In this document: positions 1 through 5,160 of the stretch, piece by piece
Layout: every line of letters starts with the position of its first letter
How positions within the stretch are numbered: the first letter of the stretch is position 1
Assembly: GCA_900556405.1 (NCBI GenBank)
Contig: USPB01000146.1
Span: 1-5,222 of the forward strand
Direction of reading: 5' to 3'
From: an uncultured Actinomyces sp.
GTDB lineage: Bacteria > Actinomycetota > Actinomycetes > Actinomycetales > Actinomycetaceae
DNA length: 5,222 nucleotides
Program-made: the position numbers and the translations under genes
Notes under the pieces: model-generated
Databases searched by the model: none
Seen by the model: only the letters and a program-made list of their open reading frames with translations
Told to the model about the DNA's origin: nothing

Positions 1-4
1 TAGT

Positions 5-20
5 AACGCCGGGTGGCGTT
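5..20 (-). other. Short perfect inverted repeat after atpB
   Basis: Six-base arms AACGCC and GGCGTT flank a 4-nt loop, 6 nt beyond the atpB stop codon. In the minus-strand transcript this would form a small hairpin. There is no following U tract, so it is a poor intrinsic terminator. By conserved actinobacterial order the next gene should be atpE, which lies outside the window. The hairpin would then sit in the atpB-atpE spacer, where it could affect mRNA stability or translation initiation. The structure is read directly from the sequence; any function is inference. Confidence 0.4.
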
Positions 21-25
21 GGGGG

Positions 26-898
26 TCAGTGATGTTCGACGGAAAGCTTGATGTACACGGTCGACAGGATCGTGAAGATGTATGCCTGCAGGAAGGCCAC
101 GAAGACCTCGAAGCCTGTCATCACGAACATGGCGGCGCCGGTCAGCGCGGAGGCGGCAGACAGGACGGAGAGTTCGTGGAGCAGAATTGCCGTCCCGAAG
201 TAGGTCATGCCGAGCAGCAGGTGTCCGGAGATCATGTTGCACAGGAGTCGCAGCGTCAGCGTGACGGGGCGAACAATGAAGTTCGACAGGAACTCGATCG
301 GCGTGATCAGGAGGTACATCGGAACGGGCAGCCCAGGCGGGAAGAGCTGGGATGCGAAGAAGCCGCCCACTCCCTGCTTGCCGATGCCCGCACCGATGAA
401 GGTGATGTACGTGATGAGAGCGAAGAACATCGGAACGGCGACCACCGACGAGGCGGCGATGTTGATGCCCGGGATGATGCCCGCGATGTTCATGGACAGG
501 ACACCGAAGAAGAGGAAAGCGATGAAGCCGGAGAACTTGCGGCCCGTCTTCGGACCCAGCATGTCGAGGGCGACGTTGTCGCGGATGTAGCCGGCGATGG
601 CCTCGACGGCCATCTGTCCGCGGGTCGGAACCAGCTTGGAATTGCGCGCGACGAGGACGAGAACCACGCACACGAGCAGACCCATAATGACGCGGGCAAG
701 CGTCAGGCGGTTGAATTCAAAGAATGTTCCCTCACCGAAGATCACGGTCGGGAAGAAGTCCTCAAGAGCCGGCTGGTGAGGGTGCTGCGTGAACGCCGGG
801 TAGGCGGTCAGGGCAATGACGATGAGGAGGATCGCGAGGCTCACCCAATACCAGCGCGGCTTAGGCGCGGTGCGGCGAGCAGGCGCGTGATCAGACAC
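26..898 (-). CDS. atpB: F1Fo ATP synthase subunit a (AtpB)
   Basis: This is the integral membrane subunit a of the Fo sector. It forms the two proton half-channels against the c-ring and so couples proton flow to ATP synthesis. The 290-aa protein is highly hydrophobic after a basic N-terminus, with membrane segments near residues 17-35, 67-84, 123-145, 150-171, 190-209, 226-246 and 253-283. Decisive motifs are the helix containing the essential Arg (R217, in LTLRLLCNM, residues 214-222), His226 where E. coli has Glu219, and the C-terminal LQAYIF (270-275) with the conserved Gln271. The start is GTG at 898, chosen because an almost ideal Shine-Dalgarno sequence lies 8 nt upstream. The stop is TGA at 28-26. 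A 101-nt gap separates it from the upstream AtpI-like gene, the only sizeable gap in the block apart from rpmE-prfA. The Leu218-Cys220 stretch after the essential Arg differs from the more usual F-G/A, but the family assignment is secure. Confidence 0.97.
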   Translation of the reverse strand: MSDHAPARRTAPKPRWYWVSLAILLIVIALTAYPAFTQHPHQPALEDFFPTVIFGEGTFFEFNRLTLARVIMGLLVCVVLVLVARNSKLVPTRGQMAVEAIAGYIRDNVALDMLGPKTGRKFSGFIAFLFFGVLSMNIAGIIPGINIAASSVVAVPMFFALITYITFIGAGIGKQGVGGFFASQLFPPGLPVPMYLLITPIEFLSNFIVRPVTLTLRLLCNMISGHLLLGMTYFGTAILLHELSVLSAASALTGAAMFVMTGFEVFVAFLQAYIFTILSTVYIKLSVEHH

Positions 899-906
899 TG
901 AATGTG

Positions 907-914
907 CCTCCTTT
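907..914 (-). promoter_or_regulatory. Strong Shine-Dalgarno sequence of atpB
   Basis: On the minus strand the sequence is AAAGGAGG, 8 nt before the GTG start codon at 898. It is the best match to the anti-Shine-Dalgarno sequence in the window. It fixes the atpB start at GTG-898 and suggests high translation initiation for an ATP synthase subunit despite the non-ATG start. Confidence 0.85.
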
Positions 915-960
915 TTCTCAACTCCATTGGCTTGTCTCTGCTGTCATAGCAACTTTACCC

Positions 961-966
961 ATTCTA
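961..966 (-). promoter_or_regulatory. Possible -10 hexamer upstream of atpB
   Basis: The minus strand reads TAGAAT, five of six matches to TATAAT, within the 101-nt gap between the AtpI-like gene and atpB. The surrounding stretch is visibly less GC-rich than the coding regions. A start site about 7 nt downstream would give a leader of roughly 55 nt before the atpB GTG. No convincing -35 box lies 16-19 nt upstream, where the sequence is GC-only, although weak -35 boxes are common in actinobacteria. This is a candidate for an atp-operon promoter internal to the longer unit; readthrough from upstream remains possible. Confidence 0.3.
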
Positions 967-999
967 CACAGAGATGGGAGTCCCCGGCGCGCGCAAGGG

Positions 1000-1293
1000 T
1001 TACTCAGTGTCGTTCGGTACGTCGACGTTCATCGTCCGCTTGCGCATCATGACGACCATCTCCACGCTCGAGGAAACGATAATGGCAACAATTGTCCCGA
1101 TCGCGCCGATGCGCACGTCGATTCCTAGAGCACGTGGGACGTACAGGCCAAGGGCGAGAAGTCCGATCTTCGCCGCGTACCCGCCACTGACCCATCCAAT
1201 GAAGTGGGAGGGTGACCGTAGCGCGCGGGAGGTGAAAAACCACTGCGCGGCACAGATAATGACGATCATGAGGACGGCGAGCAGGTAGCTCAT
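1000..1293 (-). CDS. AtpI-like small membrane protein upstream of ATP synthase
   Basis: This is a 97-aa hydrophobic protein with three or so predicted membrane segments (about residues 3-19, 31-55 and 62-84). A short Arg/Lys-rich loop and an acidic C-terminal tail ending in DVPNDTE follow. Its size, hydrophobicity, position just before atpB and conserved synteny (Rv1303 in M. tuberculosis occupies the same slot) point to the AtpI-like group. AtpI proteins are linked to c-ring assembly or Mg2+ handling, but the function of the actinobacterial members is not well established. The ATG at 1293 is chosen over a longer open frame reaching 1452 because it forms an ATGA overlap with the upstream stop codon, has GAGGAG 8 nt before it, and opens directly into a membrane helix. 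The longer N-terminal extension is Arg/Cys-rich and is simply the other frame of the upstream gene. The assignment rests mainly on context, since sequence motifs in this family are weak. Confidence 0.8.
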   Translation of the reverse strand: MSYLLAVLMIVIICAAQWFFTSRALRSPSHFIGWVSGGYAAKIGLLALGLYVPRALGIDVRIGAIGTIVAIIVSSSVEMVVMMRKRTMNVDVPNDTE

Positions 1294-2396
1294 GCGGAAA
1301 GCTCCTCGTGGGCGGTGTCTTCCTTGGGAAACTCTCGGGTCGTCACGGCCACGCCAACCGCCGCCGCAATGACAGCGACAAAGGCGACGCTCCACCATTG
1401 AAAGACGAGGAGACCGACGGACGGCACGCAGACGATGGCAGTCCACATCCACAGGATCGCGACGACTCCACGGTGGGAGTGTCCAGCAACGAGCAGGCGA
1501 TCATGGAAGTGCGAGCGGTCTGCGACGAACGGGCTTTTCCCACGGCTCATGCGACGGATCGAGGTGACGACCAGGTCGAGGACGGGCATGAAAATGACGG
1601 ACAGCGGCAGGATGAGGGGCAGCGCGGACACAATCATCTGTTGGCGGCCCAGCAGCGTTGGATCGATCTTGCCGGTGACAATGATGCCGGCGCTGGCCAG
1701 GACGAGTCCCATGGTCTCCGCTCCCCCGCCCATCATGATCGAGGATGGGTGGAAGTTAAACCAGAGGAAGCCCGCGCACACGCCGAGCAACGCGATCACG
1801 ATGAGGCTTGCAGTCGTCGCGTAGGAAGCCGCTCCCATCAGTCTGGTGACGATGTAGGAGTAGACAAAGAAAGATCCCGCGCCGATCGCAATCATGCCCG
1901 CTGCCAGGCCGTCGAGACCGTCAATAAAGTTGATGGCGTTCATGATGCCGACGATGAAGAAGACGGAGACGAAGAGCCACAGGCGCGAGGAACCGAGCGT
2001 GATACCGAAGATCGGGAAGGACGCGAGTTGGACGCCTCCGAAGGCCATACCGCCGGCGATCAGCACCTGGCCGCCGAGCTTAGCCATCCAGTCCAATTCG
2101 ATAATGTCGTCAATGATGCCGAGGATGCACATGGCGGCGGCGCCGGCCATGACGGCCCATGGGACTGTTGTCGTAAACAGGGGCGCCATGTAGGGGATGC
2201 GTGAGGCGACCAGCATTGTCACGATCAACGCGATGGTCATGGCGATGCCGCCCAGGCGCGGGATCGGTGTCTTTTGAAGGTCGCGGCCGCGCAGAGGGGG
2301 CAGGATGTTGAAGCGCAGGCACGTCCAGCGAACGACCGGGGTGAGCAGAATCGTCAGAGCCATCGCAATGGCACCGAGCAGGAGGTAGACCTTCAC
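1290..2396 (-). CDS. WecA/MraY-family polyprenyl-phosphate sugar-1-phosphate transferase, atypical active-site motif
   Basis: Family members transfer a sugar-1-phosphate, usually GlcNAc-1-P, from a UDP-sugar to a membrane polyprenyl phosphate. This starts synthesis of wall or surface polysaccharides. In M. tuberculosis the syntenic gene is wecA (Rv1302). The 368-aa protein has about ten or eleven membrane segments with the expected cytoplasmic motifs: TPIPRLGG (43-50), the Asp pair D96-D97 in IIDDIIELDWMAKLGGQ, NAINFIDGLDGLAAG (153-167), FNFHPSSIMM (213-222), PVLDL (271-275), and DRSHFHDRLL plus GHSHR (293-309). Two motifs deviate. Where the family has M-G-D-S/T-G, this protein has MGGGAET (222-228), so the metal-binding Asp is replaced by Gly224. 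The usual HxHH is HFHD (296-299). The GTG start at 2396 makes a GTGA overlap with the upstream stop, and GGGGAG lies 6 nt before it. The reading frame is intact, so this is not simple decay. Family membership is near certain; catalytic activity and substrate are open. Confidence 0.92.
   Translation of the reverse strand: MKVYLLLGAIAMALTILLTPVVRWTCLRFNILPPLRGRDLQKTPIPRLGGIAMTIALIVTMLVASRIPYMAPLFTTTVPWAVMAGAAAMCILGIIDDIIELDWMAKLGGQVLIAGGMAFGGVQLASFPIFGITLGSSRLWLFVSVFFIVGIMNAINFIDGLDGLAAGMIAIGAGSFFVYSYIVTRLMGAASYATTASLIVIALLGVCAGFLWFNFHPSSIMMGGGAETMGLVLASAGIIVTGKIDPTLLGRQQMIVSALPLILPLSVIFMPVLDLVVTSIRRMSRGKSPFVADRSHFHDRLLVAGHSHRGVVAILWMWTAIVCVPSVGLLVFQWWSVAFVAVIAAAVGVAVTTREFPKEDTAHEELSA
1302..1307 (-). 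promoter_or_regulatory. Shine-Dalgarno sequence of the AtpI-like gene
   Basis: GAGGAG on the minus strand lies 8 nt before the ATG at 1293, inside the 3' end of the upstream glycosyltransferase gene. It decides the start of the AtpI-like protein and shows that this overlapping gene can recruit ribosomes itself. Confidence 0.65.
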
Positions 2397-3067
2397 GAAG
2401 CGCTCCCCTGCACGGGTGCGATAGCCACACCGGCTGCAGCGCTCAGGTCATCCAGGCAGATCGTTCCCAGCCGCAGTGCGCGCGGTGCGTCGTGGGCGAA
2501 GTCCACGATCGACGAGGCCGTGGATCCCTGGGTGGGTCCGCCGTCAAGGTAGGCGCCAACGCGTGCACCGAAATACCCGATGGCCGCCTCCACGGACGTC
2601 GCCGGAGGTTGCCCTGTCAGGTTCGCTGACGTCACGGCCATGGGCCCGAAGTCGCGCAGCAGTCGCAGGAGCGCGCCTTGGTTCGGCATGCGCACGCCGA
2701 TCGTTCCGCCGGTCTCACCGAGATCCCACCCGAGGTCTGGGCGAGCTCGCAGAATGAGTGTGAGTCCGCCGGGCCAGAAGGCACGCGCGAGCGTGCGGGC
2801 GGCATCGGGAACATCGACGCACAGCGAGTCGATCGCTTCGACGGATGCAACGAGAACGGGGGGCGGCATTTGCCGTCCGCGTCCTTTCGCGGCCAGCACG
2901 GCGGCGACGGCCTCGGGATTCGCGGCGTCAGCTCCGATGCCGTACACGGTGTCCGTGGGAACGACGAGAAGGTGCCCGTCGCGCAGCTCCTGCTGGGCGC
3001 GCGCCAGGTCGGCCTCGCTCAGTGCGGGGGCTGCGCTCAGGATCGTCTCAGTGCTCATCGTTGTCAT
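2393..3067 (-). CDS. Threonylcarbamoyl-AMP synthase (TsaC/Sua5/YrdC family)
   Basis: The enzyme makes L-threonylcarbamoyl-AMP from threonine, bicarbonate and ATP in the cytoplasm. This is the first step of N6-threonylcarbamoyladenosine (t6A) formation at position 37 of ANN-decoding tRNAs. The 224-aa protein is essentially one YrdC domain: PTDTVYGIG (37-45), the Lys/Arg nucleotide-binding stretch KGRGRQMPPP (61-70), FWPGGLT (97-103), GTIGVRMP (121-128), TSANLTG (146-152) and STASSIVDF (182-190). It is too short to carry the extra C-terminal Sua5 domain, so it resembles the short actinobacterial form (Rv1301 in the same slot in M. tuberculosis). The ATG at 3067 overlaps the prmC stop as ATGA. 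No Shine-Dalgarno sequence is visible before it or before the alternative ATG at 3058 (Met4). Initiation probably depends on ribosomes finishing prmC. The last 20 or so residues are low-complexity and family-variable. Confidence 0.95.
   Translation of the reverse strand: MTTMSTETILSAAPALSEADLARAQQELRDGHLLVVPTDTVYGIGADAANPEAVAAVLAAKGRGRQMPPPVLVASVEAIDSLCVDVPDAARTLARAFWPGGLTLILRARPDLGWDLGETGGTIGVRMPNQGALLRLLRDFGPMAVTSANLTGQPPATSVEAAIGYFGARVGAYLDGGPTQGSTASSIVDFAHDAPRALRLGTICLDDLSAAAGVAIAPVQGSAS
2403..2408 (-). promoter_or_regulatory. Shine-Dalgarno sequence of the glycosyltransferase gene
   Basis: GGGGAG on the minus strand, 6 nt before the GTG at 2396, lies within the 3' end of the tsaC-like gene. 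It supports the GTG start and the GTGA overlap. Confidence 0.55.
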
Positions 3068-3975
3068 TGTGTCACGGATGCGGTGGGCTTCGTCGAACGG
3101 GACGCGCGAGCACGCAGGAAGCGCGAGCGTCCCACCAGGTCAGGCAACGTCTTCACGTCGACAAATCCAGCTGAGCGAGCGGCGTCGCGCAACGCCGCAT
3201 CCTGGCTCGGAGAATGCTCCATCAGCAGCGTACCGCCGGGCCGTAGCAGGGTTCGGGCGCGACGAATAATACGCACGGGAATCGCCGTACCGTCCGAGCT
3301 ACCGCCGTACAGGGCGACGTGAGGATCAGCGCTCGCCTCAGGCTGAGTCGGCATTTCATCCGCCGGCACGTAGGGCGGGTTCGTCACGACCACGTCAACC
3401 ATCGCGTCAAGGTGGGACAGGGTTGCGAGCGCCGTGGCATCTGCACGCTCGAGATGTACGCTGCGCGCTCCGACGAGATCCCGGTTTCGGCACGCCAGGG
3501 CGAAAGGATCCGCTTCCTTCTCAACCGCCCACACCTCGGTGCACGCTGCCTCCAGGGCGACGGCGAACGCGATGGCACCCGATCCCGTACACAAATCGAC
3601 CACGCGCGCCTCTCCACGCTCACGCACGATAGCCCCGGCCTCGTCGATGGCGAGACCGGCGAGAACTTCGGTCTCGGGACGCACGATGAACACGCCGGGC
3701 ACCGACTGAAGCGTGAGCGAACGGAAGAACATGCGACCGGTGACGTGCTGGAGCGGGATACGCAGGGCCCGCTCCCCCACCCCGGAGCGCAATTTTTCGG
3801 CCTGCTCCTGGTTCAACCGGGTGGGGAGCGACCACTGGGACGAGGCATCGCACGCCCACTCCAGCAGCTCGCGAACGTCCGCGTCGACTGATTCAATCCC
3901 GGCGGCGCTCAGGCGCTCACGAGCCCAGGATCGGGCCTCGTTCAAGGACCATTCGCTCACGTCGCCTCCCGTCAT
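3064..3975 (-). CDS. prmC: Peptide chain release factor N5-glutamine methyltransferase (PrmC/HemK)
   Basis: PrmC uses S-adenosylmethionine to methylate the Gln of the GGQ loop in RF1 and RF2, which raises peptide-release activity. The 303-aa protein has the expected N-terminal helical substrate-binding domain (about 1-90) with PLQHVTG (74-80). A class I methyltransferase domain follows: RPETE (99-103), SAM-binding DLCTGSGAIA (127-136), catalytic NPPYVP (199-204), ALYGGSSDG (221-229), LRPGG (244-248) and DLVGRSRF (279-286). It lies directly downstream of prfA, which encodes its substrate, with an ATGA overlap. No Shine-Dalgarno sequence precedes the ATG at 3975. An in-frame GTG at 3960 (Val6) has GGAGG 4 nt before it, so the true start could be five codons later. 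The old name HemK reflects an early, incorrect link to haem synthesis. The assignment is firm. Confidence 0.96.
   Translation of the reverse strand: MTGGDVSEWSLNEARSWARERLSAAGIESVDADVRELLEWACDASSQWSLPTRLNQEQAEKLRSGVGERALRIPLQHVTGRMFFRSLTLQSVPGVFIVRPETEVLAGLAIDEAGAIVRERGEARVVDLCTGSGAIAFAVALEAACTEVWAVEKEADPFALACRNRDLVGARSVHLERADATALATLSHLDAMVDVVVTNPPYVPADEMPTQPEASADPHVALYGGSSDGTAIPVRIIRRARTLLRPGGTLLMEHSPSQDAALRDAARSAGFVDVKTLPDLVGRSRFLRARASRSTKPTASVTQ
3965..3969 (-). promoter_or_regulatory. Possible internal Shine-Dalgarno sequence in prmC
   Basis: GGAGG on the minus strand lies just inside the annotated prmC frame, 4 nt before an in-frame GTG (codon 6, 3960-3958). The spacing is short, so it may serve that GTG poorly. 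It may instead help hold reinitiating ribosomes at the prfA/prmC junction. Nothing comparable precedes the ATG at 3975. Confidence 0.3.
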
Positions 3976-5066
3976 GACTGCGCGGCAGCGGCCAAGCGCT
4001 CGGCCTCATCAGCTTCCTGCAGCGAAGCGATAACGGCATCGAGCGCGCCCGACAGGACCGCGTCGAGATTGTGTGCCTTAAAGCCCGTGCGATGATCCGC
4101 GATCCGGTTCTCCGGGAAGTTATAGGTACGGATACGCTCCGAGCGATCCACGGTGCGCACCTGGGACAGGCGCTGAGCCGAGGCCTCGGCCTCCTTCTTC
4201 GCTCGCGCCTCCGCGGCCAGGCGCGATGCAAGCACGCGCAGGGCAGCTTCTTTGTTCTGCAGCTGCGATTTCTCATTCTGCATCGACACGACGATGCCGG
4301 AGGGCAAGTGGGTGATGCGAACGGCCGAATCCGTCGTGTTCACGGACTGCCCGCCCGGGCCGCTCGACCGATACACATCGATACGCAGGTCGTTCGGGTC
4401 GATGACGATCTCCTCGTCGTCCTCGATCTCCGGCATGACGAACACGCCGACGGCACTCGTGTGAATGCGCCCCTGGGACTCGGTGACGGGAACGCGCTGC
4501 ACGCGGTGCACGCCGCCCTCATACTTCAGGTGAGCCCACACGCCCTCATCGGGGGCGGGCGTGCCTTTCGCGCGGATCGCCAGGGTGATGTCTTTGAAGC
4601 CGCCGAGCTCCGTATGGGTCGCACTCATCTCGGTCACGCTCCACCCGTGAGCCTCAGCGTAGCGACCGTACATGCGCGCCAGATCGGATGCGAAGAGCGC
4701 AGACTCTTCGCCGCCCTCGCCGGCCTTGATCTCAAGAATGACATCCATCGCGTCCTCAGGATCACGAGGGGCCAGGATCTTGACGAGGGCCTCGTGGGCA
4801 GCCGTTTCCTCTTCTTCGAGGGCGGGAATCTCGTCGGCGAAGGATCGGTCTTCGGCCGCGAGCTCACGCGCGGCCTCGAGATCTCCCGAGGCAGCAGCGA
4901 GCCGATCTGCGGCGGCCTTCACACGACCAAGTTCGGCGTAGCGGCGTCCCACGCGGCGCATCAGCTGCGGGTCCGCCAACGTCTGGGGATCCGCCATCTG
5001 CGCCTCGACCTGCTCGTATTCCTCCAGCAGCGGGCCCAGGGCGCCGAGCTCGTCCGTCGCAGCCAC
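3972..5066 (-). CDS. prfA: Peptide chain release factor 1 (RF1)
   Basis: RF1 recognises UAA and UAG in the ribosomal A site and triggers hydrolysis of the peptidyl-tRNA ester. The 364-aa length is normal for the family. Domain 1 is the coiled helical N-terminus (about 1-105). The anticodon-like tripeptide is PVT (193-195) within RVPVTESQGRIHTSA, which marks RF1 rather than RF2 (SPF). The catalytic GGQ is at 238-240 within RSSGPGGQSVNTTDSAVR. The C-terminus keeps RTYNFPENRIADHRTG (313-328). The start is GTG at 5066; AAGGA lies 11 nt upstream, rather distant, and an in-frame TGA six bases upstream rules out an extension. It is the first gene of the five-gene overlapping run, and its TGA stop overlaps the prmC ATG by 4 nt. 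Because it ends in UGA it is terminated by RF2, not by itself. The upstream rpmE is separated by a hairpin terminator. Confidence 0.98.
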   Translation of the reverse strand: MAATDELGALGPLLEEYEQVEAQMADPQTLADPQLMRRVGRRYAELGRVKAAADRLAAASGDLEAARELAAEDRSFADEIPALEEEETAAHEALVKILAPRDPEDAMDVILEIKAGEGGEESALFASDLARMYGRYAEAHGWSVTEMSATHTELGGFKDITLAIRAKGTPAPDEGVWAHLKYEGGVHRVQRVPVTESQGRIHTSAVGVFVMPEIEDDEEIVIDPNDLRIDVYRSSGPGGQSVNTTDSAVRITHLPSGIVVSMQNEKSQLQNKEAALRVLASRLAAEARAKKEAEASAQRLSQVRTVDRSERIRTYNFPENRIADHRTGFKAHNLDAVLSGALDAVIASLQEADEAERLAAAAQS

Positions 5067-5077
5067 TATTCACCACA

Positions 5078-5082
5078 TCCTT
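5078..5082 (-). promoter_or_regulatory. Probable Shine-Dalgarno sequence of prfA
   Basis: AAGGA on the minus strand lies 11 nt before the GTG start at 5066. The spacing is longer than usual, so initiation may be modest. No closer candidate is visible, and the in-frame TGA between this site and the GTG confines the start. Confidence 0.4.
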
Positions 5083-5103
5083 CGATCCGTACAGTTGACA
5101 AAG

Positions 5104-5141
5104 CGGCGGCGCCGTCGGCCATGGGGCCAACGACACCGCCG
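5104..5141 (-). terminator. Strong hairpin between rpmE and prfA, probable rpmE terminator or attenuator
   Basis: Two 17-base arms (5141-5125 and 5120-5104) flank a 4-nt loop (CCAU in the transcript). In minus-strand RNA all 17 positions pair, 14 as Watson-Crick and 3 as G-U. On the plus strand those three would be C-A mismatches, so the structure belongs to the minus-strand transcript. It is followed by CUUUGUC, a weak U-rich tail. It lies 20 nt after the rpmE stop codon. A short U tail with a strong stem is typical of high-GC bacterial terminators. Partial readthrough into prfA is plausible, because I see no convincing promoter in the remaining 37 nt. Confidence 0.75.
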
Positions 5142-5142
5142 T

Positions 5143-5157
5143 TGAGCTAGCTGCTCA
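5143..5157 (-). other. Small hairpin directly after rpmE
   Basis: Five-base arms TGAGC and GCTCA flank a 5-nt loop, starting 4 nt after the rpmE stop codon and lying just before the large hairpin. It may stack with the main terminator or pause the polymerase. A 5-bp stem of this kind can also occur by chance. Confidence 0.25.
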
Positions 5158-5160
5158 CCC

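Noticed and set aside
29..901. 290-codon plus-strand open frame antisense to atpB
   Set aside because: It is the exact mirror of the atpB codons. The translation is a run of charged, low-complexity residues with no recognisable domain, as expected opposite a hydrophobic gene in high-GC DNA.
980..999. Terminator after the AtpI-like gene
   Set aside because: The GC-rich stretch contains only GCGC palindromes and a 3-bp GGG/CCC pairing with no U tract, so it does not qualify.
1294..1452. N-terminal extension of the AtpI-like protein to a start at 1452
   Set aside because: The added 53 residues are Arg/Cys-rich and lie in the wrong frame of the glycosyltransferase gene. The ATG at 1293 has a good Shine-Dalgarno sequence and an ATGA overlap.
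1710..1740. Frameshift or sequencing error as the cause of the missing Asp in the WecA/MraY homologue
   Set aside because: Reading the other two minus-strand frames here does not restore M-G-D-x-G, and the conserved motifs on both sides are in one uninterrupted frame.
1308..2204. 298-codon plus-strand open frame opposite the WecA/MraY gene
   Set aside because: Its Asp/Glu/Arg/His-rich, motif-free translation mirrors the membrane-protein codons. No Shine-Dalgarno sequence or promoter supports it.
5067..5103. Promoter with TTGTCA as -35 just upstream of prfA
   Set aside because: TTGTCA resembles TTGACA, but 16-18 nt further on the sequence is not -10-like and already reaches the prfA ribosome-binding region.
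4071..5150. 359-codon plus-strand open frame opposite prfA
   Set aside because: RF1 on the other strand is unmistakable. This frame is rich in Arg, His, Leu and Gly without motifs and runs through the hairpin terminator region, so it is a GC-driven shadow.
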